Part shown: positions 34,643 to 43,600 of the stretch, piece by piece
Position numbering within the stretch: the stretch's first letter is position 1
Layout: each line of letters starts with the position of its first letter
Assembly: GCF_963855985.1 (NCBI RefSeq)
Contig: NC_087096.1
Coordinates: 5,766,001-5,830,000 of the forward strand
Reading direction: 5' to 3'
From: Ostrinia nubilalis
Taxonomy: Eukaryota > Arthropoda > Insecta > Lepidoptera > Crambidae
Length of the DNA stretch: 64,000 bases
Translations under genes and position numbers: made by a program
The notes under the pieces: generated by a model
Database searches by the model: none
Told to the model about the DNA's origin: nothing
Seen by the model: the letters and a program-made list of their open reading frames with translations, nothing else

Positions 34643-34989
34643 ATATAGATAAATTTGGTCATCACGTTCATAAGCGTTTACGACTGTCTGAGTTTACTAA
34701 TATTCTTACAGATGACACATTAGTAAGATCAGATACAGGCGACTTTGATTTAAAATCATCGAGATTAAAAGGACTACCAACTCCTAAAAACGATGACGAG
34801 GCTGTAAATAAAGAGTATGTGGATAAATGTGTTCAAGATTTAAAAAATGAATTGAAAACCATTCAAAGTAATATTAAGAAGTATCTTAATAATTTGGAAA
34901 AATTAACAACTAATAATTTATCTACATTTTATTACACGAAAGAAGAAATCGATCGGATGATTGCAGCAAAATCTATCAAGAATGAGTAA
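34639..34989 (+). CDS. Small fibre-like protein, 116 residues
   Basis: It starts at an ATG overlapping the previous stop (ATGA) and ends overlapping the integrase start (ATGAGTAA). Residues about 38-61 (LKSSRLKGLPTPKNDDEAVN, then KEYVD) resemble the 'GL-P-P---AV-K-YVD' collar motif seen in tail-fibre proteins of bacteriophages. A heptad-like coiled-coil stretch follows (about 61-90), then YTKEEIDRMI near the C-terminus, also a fibre-like motif. I infer a trimeric attachment-type or capsid-spike protein. The family is not recognised with certainty. Confidence 0.65.
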   Translation: MNIDKFGHHVHKRLRLSEFTNILTDDTLVRSDTGDFDLKSSRLKGLPTPKNDDEAVNKEYVDKCVQDLKNELKTIQSNIKKYLNNLEKLTTNNLSTFYYTKEEIDRMIAAKSIKNE

Positions 34990-35917
34990 ACAAGATATAG
35001 TCAACGAGCTACACAAAGCAGCGAGAAGAAATTTCATCCGTCGACATACGATTATTAAAGGGATAGATGATTTATGGCAAGCTGACCTTATGGATTTTCA
35101 AAAATATTCATCATTTAATAAAGGATATAAATATGTTCTAGTTGTTATTGACGCTTTTTCAAAATACGTATGGGTTAGACCGTTGAAATCTAAATCCAAA
35201 CAAAGTGTTACGAATGCAATGAGAAGTATATTTACCGAATCAACACGAAAGCCTAGAAATTTGCAAACAGATCTGGGTACAGAGTTTTATAACGATTGTT
35301 TTAAACAGTTAACAAAAAGTTATAACATAAATCATTATTCCACATACTCTATTAAGAAGGCTGCAATTGTGGAACGAGTAATAAGGACGATAAAATCACA
35401 TCTCTACAAAATATTTAGTTTATGCGGTCGTTATCAATGGTTTAAAAATAATTTAGATGCAGTTGTACTGCAGTACAATAACACTTTGCATCGGGTTACA
35501 AAATTCAAACCAATAAATGTTAATGATTCCAATGAGATTGTTGTTAGATCTAATATTATTAAAAGCCATAAGCCACAAACGCGTAAACGATCATCTTTTC
35601 AAGTTGGCGACTTTGTTCGTATTAGTAAATTCAAAGGAGATTTTTATAAAGGTTATACACCTAATTGGTCTACCGAAATTTTTCGTATCATAAAAATCAA
35701 ACAAACAAATCCACAAACGTATCAAATTGAAGATAAACACAATCAAATTATTCTTGGTTCTTTTTACGGATATGAATTACAAAAAACGACACTGCCTGAT
35801 CTTTATCTTATCGAAAAAGTTATAAAAAGGAAAGGAAACAAACTTTTTGTTAAATGGTTAGGCTTAAGTGATAAGGAAAACAGTTGGGTTGACAAAAGTG
35901 AATGTGTATATAAATAA
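34982..35917 (+). CDS. Retroviral-type integrase with C-terminal chromodomain
   Basis: 311 residues from the ATG at 34982, which overlaps the preceding stop. The RNase H-fold core shows D35 (in WQAD), D97 (in LQTD) and E131 (in AIVER), the DD34-35E triad that catalyses strand transfer; the same enzyme defines Polintons. A basic linker is followed near 270-306 by a chromodomain (LYLIEKVIKRKGNKLFVKWL, then ENSW), which may direct insertion to histone-marked chromatin. The N-terminal HHCC zinc module is absent or reduced. A TTG at 34961 lengthens the frame but the ATG is preferred. The 6-bp target duplication of this copy fits the enzyme. Confidence 0.92.
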   Translation: MSKQDIVNELHKAARRNFIRRHTIIKGIDDLWQADLMDFQKYSSFNKGYKYVLVVIDAFSKYVWVRPLKSKSKQSVTNAMRSIFTESTRKPRNLQTDLGTEFYNDCFKQLTKSYNINHYSTYSIKKAAIVERVIRTIKSHLYKIFSLCGRYQWFKNNLDAVVLQYNNTLHRVTKFKPINVNDSNEIVVRSNIIKSHKPQTRKRSSFQVGDFVRISKFKGDFYKGYTPNWSTEIFRIIKIKQTNPQTYQIEDKHNQIILGSFYGYELQKTTLPDLYLIEKVIKRKGNKLFVKWLGLSDKENSWVDKSECVYK

Positions 35918-35954
35918 AACATAAATTCCTCTATAACTCACTTTGTGATAATCG

Positions 35955-36683
35955 ATGAAGGGAGGCAGTGGTATAATTAATACATTGATAGATCATTTAC
36001 CGTTTGAGTTACACTTACCTGGATATCAATTTTGTGGTCCAGGAACTAAACTTCAGAAACGATTACTTCAAGGCCACCGTGGGATTAACAAATTGGACGA
36101 GGCTTGTATGCACCACGATATTGCTTATTTGAATAAAGATTCTGGTGCTCGACAAAAGGCTGACTTAGAATTGTTAAATATGGCTAAGAAAAGGTTAAAA
36201 TCAAAAGATGTTGGAAGAGGAGAAAAAATTGCTTCATGGATAGTTAAAAATGCGATGAAAGCCAAAATCAGAGCCGGTCGAGGTATAACGTCATTTAAGA
36301 AAGGGATAAAGAAAATAAAAACAGAATTAAAAAAAATTAAATCTAAAGATAATCACTCTGCTATAAAATATGCTTATGCAGCTGCAAAAAAACTTTTCGC
36401 TAACAAAAAAGGAATACGATTACCTCGATGTATTCCTCTTCCAAAATGTGGTGGACTTTTACCACTTATTCCTATTTTTGCGGGGTTATCGGCTTTAGGT
36501 TCTCTTGCTGGAGGAGCAGCTGGTATAGCAAAAGCTGTTAATGATTCTAAAGCCGCACAAAAGAGTCTAATGGAATCAGAAAGGCATAACAGAATGATGG
36601 AAGCAGTAGCCCTTGGAAAAGGACTGTATATAAAGCCTCATAAAAAAGGAGCCGGTTTATATCTCAATCCCTCAAAAAACTGA
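35955..36683 (+). CDS. PLA2-like capsid protein with pX-like hydrophobic tail
   Basis: 242 residues. At 24-30 is a calcium-loop-like YQFCGPG and at 51-55 the catalytic CMHHD, the signature of parvovirus VP1-type phospholipase A2, which breaches endosomal membranes during entry. A lysine-rich middle (about 77-150) is DNA-binding in character. At about 166-195 a hydrophobic segment (GGLLPLIPIFAGLSALG followed by SLAGGAAGIAKAV) resembles, in layout, the membrane-active tail of adenovirus core protein X; that comparison is from general family knowledge. The gene follows integrase by about 40 bp and precedes the protease, so a structural or entry role is expected. Confidence 0.85.
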   Translation: MKGGSGIINTLIDHLPFELHLPGYQFCGPGTKLQKRLLQGHRGINKLDEACMHHDIAYLNKDSGARQKADLELLNMAKKRLKSKDVGRGEKIASWIVKNAMKAKIRAGRGITSFKKGIKKIKTELKKIKSKDNHSAIKYAYAAAKKLFANKKGIRLPRCIPLPKCGGLLPLIPIFAGLSALGSLAGGAAGIAKAVNDSKAAQKSLMESERHNRMMEAVALGKGLYIKPHKKGAGLYLNPSKN

Positions 36684-37069
36684 TTAAGCGGCTACCTAGA
36701 CGTGCGCTCACCAACTTGGATATATTAGAACATGCTAGTGATATTCCATTCTTTCGTGGTGTATTCATGAGAGATACATTACCTGCGAAACCTAAGAAGA
36801 TAGAATGTGCAATCATGAATTTGGATAGTAATAAAAATCCTGGTACACATTGGGTAGCCTTTGTAAAGCAAAATGATTATGTTGAATATTATGACAGTTT
36901 TGGTAATTTAAAACCACCATTAGAATTAGTCAAATATTTTAGTAACTTATCTATAAACTATAATTATGTACGACATCAAGCCTTTGGTACAATAAACTGT
37001 GGTCATTTGTGTCTGAAATTTTTAAGAAATTATTGGAAAAAACATTTATATAATGAAAATTATAAATAA
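36659..37069 (+). CDS. Adenain-like cysteine protease, start codon unclear
   Basis: The Ulp1/adenain fold is shown by GTHWVAFV (His), YYDSFGN (Asp) and a Gln about 10 residues before INCGHLC (Cys), the H-D-Q-C set for maturing capsid proteins. The open frame begins after a TAA just upstream of 36659 and overlaps the end of the PLA2 gene. It has no ATG before 36767, although the frame upstream (RLPRRALTNLDILE) looks coding. An ATA at 36659 sits where a start would be expected. Options are a non-AUG start (TTG 36716), a lost ATG, or a shorter protein from 36767. The coordinates given include the coding-like extension. Confidence 0.8.
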   Translation: MSQSLKKLIKRLPRRALTNLDILEHASDIPFFRGVFMRDTLPAKPKKIECAIMNLDSNKNPGTHWVAFVKQNDYVEYYDSFGNLKPPLELVKYFSNLSINYNYVRHQAFGTINCGHLCLKFLRNYWKKHLYNENYK

Positions 37070-37085
37070 ACGTGTCAGTATAATA

Positions 37086-37757
37086 ATGTCTTTCACTGTG
37101 TCTATAACCGGAACAGGAGCCTCCTTAACAACAAATTATTCACCGACTTTAGAGCTTCGAGAGGACTACGAATGCGGTCTTTTATATTTTTCAACCTTCA
37201 ATTCAATTCCCAACATAGATGAAAGAAACAACAAGTTTTACTATGGTGAAAATGAGATCATCGAAATTCCTGAAGGGTCTTACGAGCTTCAGGATATTTG
37301 TGATTACTTAAAAAATAACATCAAGAACACTACATTAAAACTTACTTGCAATAATAACACATTGAAAACAAATATTTTTTGTTCTAAAGACGTTCATTTT
37401 CATAAAAGTAGCTCAATTGGTAAAATTTTAGGTTTTGGAATGCAAACAATAAATGCAAATATAAGTACTGAATCAAAGTATCCTGTGAGCATTCTATCAA
37501 CAACCATTGTGAGGATCGAATGCGATGTAGTCAGTGGTTCATTTGTGAACGGGAAAGCAAGCCATATAATTTATGAATTCGTGCCTAATGTACCACCTGG
37601 TTATCGAATAATTGAAATACCTAAAAATTTAATTTACTTTCCTGTCAATCAAAGTTCTATAAGCGCTATCAATATCAGGCTGTTGGATGCTGAAAACAAA
37701 GAGATAAACTTACGAGGTGAAGAAGTACAACTTTATTTACATTTCAGAAAAAAATGA
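37086..37757 (+). CDS. Penton-like minor capsid protein (predicted)
   Basis: 223 residues from the ATG at 37086; an earlier ATG at 37053 overlaps the protease end and adds 11 residues. The position between protease and major capsid candidates and its predicted beta-rich composition match the single jelly-roll penton of Polintons and adintoviruses. The assignment rests on gene order and size; I cannot prove the fold from sequence. Its stop overlaps the next start (ATGA at 37754-37757). Confidence 0.7.
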   Translation: MSFTVSITGTGASLTTNYSPTLELREDYECGLLYFSTFNSIPNIDERNNKFYYGENEIIEIPEGSYELQDICDYLKNNIKNTTLKLTCNNNTLKTNIFCSKDVHFHKSSSIGKILGFGMQTINANISTESKYPVSILSTTIVRIECDVVSGSFVNGKASHIIYEFVPNVPPGYRIIEIPKNLIYFPVNQSSISAINIRLLDAENKEINLRGEEVQLYLHFRKK

Positions 37758-37900
37758 TTAACTTCAATAAAAATCCTTCTACATTGCGCACTCCACTCAG
37801 TTCTAAAAGAACATTCCACAAAGACAGACCGCTTCAGCTTAAAAAGAAGCTAACAAAGACCAATAAAGAATTTCTCAAATTAATTGGTTTAATAAAATGA
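37754..37900 (+). CDS. Small basic protein, 48 residues
   Basis: A short frame hidden between the penton-like gene and the capsid gene. It starts in the penton stop (ATGA, 37754-37757) and its own stop overlaps the capsid start (ATGA, 37897-37900), so it is exactly bracketed by its neighbours. The protein is basic with a KKKLTKTN-type middle and a hydrophobic end (EFLKLIGLIK). Both junctions argue strongly for translation. The function is not recognised; a capsid-linker or DNA-condensing role would suit the position. Confidence 0.75.
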   Translation: MINFNKNPSTLRTPLSSKRTFHKDRPLQLKKKLTKTNKEFLKLIGLIK

Positions 37901-39105
37901 ATATTTTAAACATATCTCAACAAACATCATACGATAACAGCATTGAAAGTTTCGAGTATCATTCATACAAACCATACGTGACAAGTTTCAACAAGAATGA
38001 TGAAATACGAATACCTATCAACCAACAAGACTTGTACGTGTTACCTTCACTTAGTAGTCTATATATCGAAGGTAAAGTAGTTGTGTATAACAGCACCACC
38101 AAAGAAAAAGTATCAAATGTCCACTTCGTTAATAATCCAGGCTTATTCCTCTTCCAAGACATAAGATATGAACTTAATGGAGTCGAAATTGATAAAATTA
38201 AAAATGCTGGTATTACTACAACAATGAAATCTTACCTATCCTTAAATGAAAATGAATCCAAATGTGGTCGAGTTTGGGGGTGGTCAACCGCAGGAACAAA
38301 CAATACCAGTGGTGGAGCATTTTCTGCATCTATACCATTAAATAGAATACTGGGATTTGCAGAGGATTATGAAAAAATTATCATTAACTGTAAACACGAG
38401 TTAGTGTTACTGAGAAGTAATACTAACCTTAATGCAGTCAAGTTAAATGCAGGTGAAGTAGTAGATGACATAATAATCAATAAAATTATTTGGCGCGTTC
38501 CACACATCAAAGTTTCAGACCGTGAGAGGATTAACCTATTGAAACACTTGGAGAAAGATCGAGCTATTCCATTAGTGTTTCGTAATTGGGATCTGTATGA
38601 ATATCCATTACTACCTAAAACACGTAAGCACACTTGGTCTATAAAAACTTCATCGCAAATAGAAAAACCACGATTTGTTGTAATTGCCTTACAAACCAAT
38701 CGCAAACATAATGCTGTGTTGTCAATGGCGGAGTTTGATCATTGTCATGTGCGAGATGTAAGAGTCTTTTTAAATTCAACATATTATCCGTATGAAGGAC
38801 TAAATGTCAGTTTTTCAGAGGAAAAAATTGCTTTATTATACGAACAGTATTCAAGATTTCAGCAGTCGTATCACGGACGCCGGTCAGAGCCGTTGTTGAG
38901 CTTGAAAGAATTCAGAGACGTAGCTCCCTTATTTGTTATCGACTGTTCAAGACAACACGAAACTTTAAAAGGTTCGATCGACGTAAGAGTTGAAATTGAA
39001 ACAGATCAAGAGATACCAGATCAGACAGCTGCTTATTGCTTGATTCTAAACGATTGTATATTTGAATACAAACCTCTGAGTAATATCGTCAAGAAAATAT
39101 CATGA
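37897..39105 (+). CDS. Major capsid protein candidate (double jelly-roll)
   Basis: 402 residues. Its beginning (ISQQTSYDNSIESFEYHSYK) and later words such as LFQDIRYELNG are of a type found in arthropod double-jelly-roll-like domain proteins and adintovirus hexon-like genes. It lies after the penton-like gene in the expected morphogenesis order and is the largest plus-strand protein after ATPase-type genes. The length is shorter than some Polinton hexons but typical of the insect branch. The ATG overlaps the previous stop, and its own stop overlaps the next gene (ATGA at 39102-39105). The double jelly-roll fold is inferred; a structure prediction would settle it. Confidence 0.8.
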   Translation: MNILNISQQTSYDNSIESFEYHSYKPYVTSFNKNDEIRIPINQQDLYVLPSLSSLYIEGKVVVYNSTTKEKVSNVHFVNNPGLFLFQDIRYELNGVEIDKIKNAGITTTMKSYLSLNENESKCGRVWGWSTAGTNNTSGGAFSASIPLNRILGFAEDYEKIIINCKHELVLLRSNTNLNAVKLNAGEVVDDIIINKIIWRVPHIKVSDRERINLLKHLEKDRAIPLVFRNWDLYEYPLLPKTRKHTWSIKTSSQIEKPRFVVIALQTNRKHNAVLSMAEFDHCHVRDVRVFLNSTYYPYEGLNVSFSEEKIALLYEQYSRFQQSYHGRRSEPLLSLKEFRDVAPLFVIDCSRQHETLKGSIDVRVEIETDQEIPDQTAAYCLILNDCIFEYKPLSNIVKKIS

Positions 39106-39593
39106 ATAGCAATAATATAATCGTAGATCTGCAAGGATTTAAAAATAGCAAAAATGAATTTATAATAAAAGAATTTGCTATAGCTACTCAAGAGCATACT
39201 CACATATTTTTGATTAAGCCTCCATACCCGTTCTCTTCATTGACTGCTGAAGAAAAAAAGCAAGTTTGCTGGATCGAAAAAAACAGAGGCTATCGGTGGA
39301 ATGAAGGATATATTGACTATAGAGAATTTCAAAGACTTATCGTACCTTATTTAAAAGGCAAATATATCTTAGTAAAAGGAGAAGAAAAGATCAAATGGGT
39401 GCATAATTTATGTAATCAAAATGACGTTTTAGATGTAACTTGTTTAGGCGCTCCAAATTTAAGTACTCTTTACAAACTTTATTGTTTTGATAACCCTACA
39501 TTATTTAACTGTTTTACTCATAAGAAATATTGTGCATTAAAGAATGTGATGTGTATAAAGAAATGGTGTGTTGAAAAAAATGTAGCAGTATAA
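39102..39593 (+). CDS. Conserved-looking protein of unknown function, 163 residues
   Basis: It starts in an ATGA overlap with the capsid gene and is the last plus-strand gene; AATAAA follows within a few bases of the stop, so this looks like the end of a transcript. An N-terminal beta-alpha segment (NIIVDLQGFKNSKNEF) resembles the start of an RNase H-like fold, but no full set of acidic catalytic residues is evident. A cysteine-rich C-terminus follows (CFTHKKYC, CIKKWC). I do not recognise its function. Confidence 0.7.
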   Translation: MNSNNIIVDLQGFKNSKNEFIIKEFAIATQEHTHIFLIKPPYPFSSLTAEEKKQVCWIEKNRGYRWNEGYIDYREFQRLIVPYLKGKYILVKGEEKIKWVHNLCNQNDVLDVTCLGAPNLSTLYKLYCFDNPTLFNCFTHKKYCALKNVMCIKKWCVEKNVAV

Positions 39594-39600
39594 TAAATAA
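39576..39600 (+). terminator. Polyadenylation signal of the plus-strand transcription unit
   Basis: AATAAA overlaps or immediately follows the last stop (TAATAAATAAACTG). It marks the end of the capsid-side unit; the opposing gene at 39794 has a complementary signal at about 39727-39732. Confidence 0.5.
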
Positions 39601-39793
39601 ACTGTATTATTATTCTAAAAAAACTAATTGTTTTTATTTTATTATTCCTTGATAAAAAAGAGTTAAATTATTAGTTACCTATGTAAGGGAATAAAAAAAT
39701 AACACTTTCATTTATACATAAACTTTATTTAAACTTTTAACTTCGCACTAAACATTTTTCATAATTACACTTAATTATAAACTAAACTAAATA

Positions 39794-40456
39794 CTAAAGA
39801 TTATCATTACACAAATTTTTAGAGATTTTTTTAATAACTGATTCAGTCATGTCCATTATTTCATCATAATTTTCAGTCACTACATACTGTGCACTAAGCA
39901 TCACATTATCGTCACTTTCACTGTGCTCATCCGGATCCCATGCCGTTGAACAGGAAGGCTCACTCGTCAGGTCGCACACTTTTATTTGTATAAGTCGTAA
40001 GCCTCTAGTTCGCTCCTTAGAAATGACGTAGGACTTAGCTGAACTACGTGCCTTCTTTCGTGTCGGTTGCTCAGTCTTCCGTCTAACCCTCTTTTCCCGG
40101 GAGGTTTGAGGCTCGCCAACCTGCCCCGAGACATCTGGACAAGCTTGTGTTAATCCCTCCCAGGGATCATAGGTGAACGGGGGAAGCATGATGTTCATAT
40201 CGGAGTTTTGCATCATCTGAAAAGTAAAAATAATAATTGTTAGTGATCATCATAAATTTACAAAAATAGCTGATGGTACAGTCATAAAATTAAAAACTTG
40301 AATACTTACAAAATAATTAACCCGTCGGTAGTCTGAAGACGAGCAGTGATATGGAGTGAATGAGCTTCTCGGTGAAATATTGTAAAAAAACATGTGATAT
40401 GCTTTATTGCGAAATCGTTGACTTTGCAAACGCGAACGGATGTTTTGTGTCAGCAT
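39794..40456 (-). CDS. Two-exon gene of unknown function with basic cluster
   Basis: Exon 1 is 40456-40310 (49 codons from ATG) and ends in frame at a GTAAGTA donor. The intron is 40309-40217 (93 bp) with a TTTTTACTTTTCAG acceptor. Exon 2 is 40216-39794 (140 codons plus stop). Joining keeps the phase at zero and gives about 189 residues. The second exon alone starts with two methionines at the splice site, which explains why it looks like a free-standing gene. A lysine/arginine run (REKRVRRKTE ... RKKARSS) looks like a nuclear signal. No enzymatic motif is visible. It lies downstream of the polymerase on the same strand. Confidence 0.7.
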
Positions 40457-40696
40457 ATTGCAAATTGCATATTGTAATATAAAATTAGGTTATTAAGTTT
40501 ATTAGAAAGATTATTGCACAAATATTTATCAAATAATATGATTCTAAACAGGATTATAAAGAAAACCATAAAAAACATGTAATACCTTTATTTAAATATC
40601 ACATTTATAAAATGGAATCTTAAAATCTAAATGAAATTAATATTATACCTTCTATAAAATATAATAAATTTTAACAAACTAATTACCTAATTAAAT

Positions 40697-43600
40697 CTAA
40701 AATAAATTCCTATGATGACCCCATGCCCAGGTGGTAATTTTATCGGATGAAATAAAACGTTTATCATCTTGGTTTGATAAAGCTACCTTGTTTACACTCT
40801 GCGTGAAAATCTCATGTTTAATGCATCTAAACAAAATATTTTTTTTTCTAATTATTTTATCATCTAACAAAACCGATTTATAATCAGATGACGACAAATC
40901 TCTGATTACATTTTTCTTAACACCTTTTGCCTTTTTGATTAATGTAGATTCTGTTTTAATACAATATAACTTAGATCGAAGACCCACAAATTCGGTCATA
41001 ATTTTACCTCCTAACTCGTCTTTAAACAGACCTGGTATTTTCTTATTTTTTAGTGGTAATCCAAATACATTGTCAGAACTATAATTGCTTGTATCAAAAT
41101 AGTTTATAAAATTTTTCTTTAAGTCTCTATAAAAATCTTCAGTTTCAATTCTGTAAACAAAGCTATCGGTATCAGTGTAGCATAGCTGTACTTTATCTCC
41201 GTAGTGAGGCTTTACAACTGAGTAATGGAAATCATACATATGACTCTTAGAGAGTTCCAAAACAGCAAAACCAATATAAATCGGTTTATCTAAAATAATC
41301 CTTTCCTGTTTCATTTGTACCGCGACTAAATTATTTGAATAAATAGTAGCACTATGAAAATTAGGCCTTGCGATTAATCTGTCTGCAGTTATGAACTTTT
41401 TAGTTTTGTTAGATTTATCACACCACTTATTAACCAAACGTACATCTACTCTTTTTTCGCTGTCTTCTAGGGTTTTTCCAAATACTGAATTATTCATTAA
41501 TTTGAAAAGGTCTTGCTGAAAAGATGTTACAGCTTTCTTTCTTAGATCTGTGTTTAAATTAATATATTTAGCTAAAAATGGGCTTTGTCTAAAACATAAA
41601 ACGCGATGAATTTTATCTAACACTAGACCATTTTTAATACATGTCTTTAAATATACATAGTGAATTACGTACTGATATTTAGGATACAAGTTAGGAATTA
41701 GTTTTGAAGTCTTACCACCAGGCGGTGTGAACTTTTCTGGACAAAAAGGGTAATCATTGTGACTATGATGTAACTCTTCAGGATAAATTAAATCGACTTC
41801 AAGAATGTATCCAAATTCAGCGTTATCGTCTACGTCTATAATATTCAAGAGATCTATTTCGGATTGATCTAAAAGACGGAAATCCGAAACAGGTAAATAT
41901 TGGCACATGCTATAACCATATAAATTATTGCAATCAATGTAAACCAGAAAAGAATCGGGTTCGCTAGGATCATAATGAGGCATGTATTTATTATTTGCCT
42001 GAGCATATCTTGTTGAACACAAACAGATCCCTCCTCTTATCCCTTTCTGTATAAAACGAATGATTTCCAAGTCTGTTAATAAATCTAACTGAACGCCTGT
42101 TTTAAGTAACATAGCATCAAATGAAAGACTTGGGGCTGTTAAGTAAAAGGCAGGGTCTAATTGATAATTTGTTTTACAAACGTGTCGAAAGTTTTCAAAA
42201 ATATCTGTCAATAGTAATACATCAGTCTTTAGATAAAGATCTGTGTACTGGCCCATATCTTTTATGTTAAAATCAGACCAAACCTTTTGAGCATGAGCAT
42301 AATCTTCATCACTAATGTCTGTATCAGTTAACGAATTATAGAAACATTTTTTATGAGGTAATTTTCGTTCGGAATACGATTTCCATTGTTTCATATGGTC
42401 ATAAGGGTACACGCCTTTCCGCGTTAATAACACAAATTCATTTTCTTTGGGATAGAACTTTTGCAAATACGTAAAATCAGTTTTTTCTAATCCACCGGCT
42501 AATTTTTCTAAACTTGTTCCTAAGAATTGAAAAGAATCAACAAATCGAATTCGAGCATATTTTTCATTGTTTACCTTTAAAAATTTTGTAAAAGATACGT
42601 AATTTTCTTTATTTTTAGCGATGACTTTGACAGGTCCTAAACTTTCTGCTAATTCTTTAATAAACAAGTGGCAATCATAACCAGCTAAATTATGGAAAAA
42701 GACTGGAACTAATTTAGGCACACTGAATCTTAGGTTACAGTATTGATGTGCAGCACCTCGATAACGTCCTGTGAGATGACAGTGATCTCTCACTTTGTCT
42801 ACAATCAATAATTTATTGCAAATGTGACAAACTTCAGCACGAGCAAAGGCTTCAGCATCGTTTTCATCAAATTCCATTGCAATTTCCTTGTCTAAGATAT
42901 CATAAATCTTTTTTATGTCCTTATAAAGTTTATCAAGAAAAATCTCAACATAATCTTTGCCTCGATATTGCACGAATTTATTTAAATCATTATCAAACGA
43001 GCAAACTATATAATATGCAAAGGCTGCTGGAATGTGTTTTTGGCGTTGAGAAGTAAAACTTGATGTAGGATCAGGTTCACACCCTTGAAAAGGTACAAGA
43101 AGTGTTTCAAAGTCTGCATAGATAGTAAAAGGAACATCTTGCTTCCGTTCGAAATGTTTGAATTCTAAACACGTTCCTTTATCAGGCAGTACCGTGCTTA
43201 CACCACTGCATGTATGATTTTCCAGTTTAACTTCGGTAGTAAAAAATAACAAACAATCATCGCAAAAATAGAGTGTTCCGTGATGTTTCGTAATCTGACT
43301 TCTGACAAGTCGAGACAAGTTTTTTATTAGAACAAAATGACATTTAATATTATTTTCAACTAACAGTAAGTTAATTTTAGTTCTAGTTTTTGACTTAAAT
43401 TCTGATTTATATATAGGTCCTACTACGGTACGATTATTTTTTAAAGCGTATACATTTACACTTATTTCAGGATTATTATTTTCAAACTTTGCGATATCGC
43501 TGAACGTTACTGGGAATGACATGCCATCAATGTTTAGAACCTGTTCAAAGTTTGGATATGAGGATGTACGATCACCGTTCTTTTTCACCGGGTACAGAGC

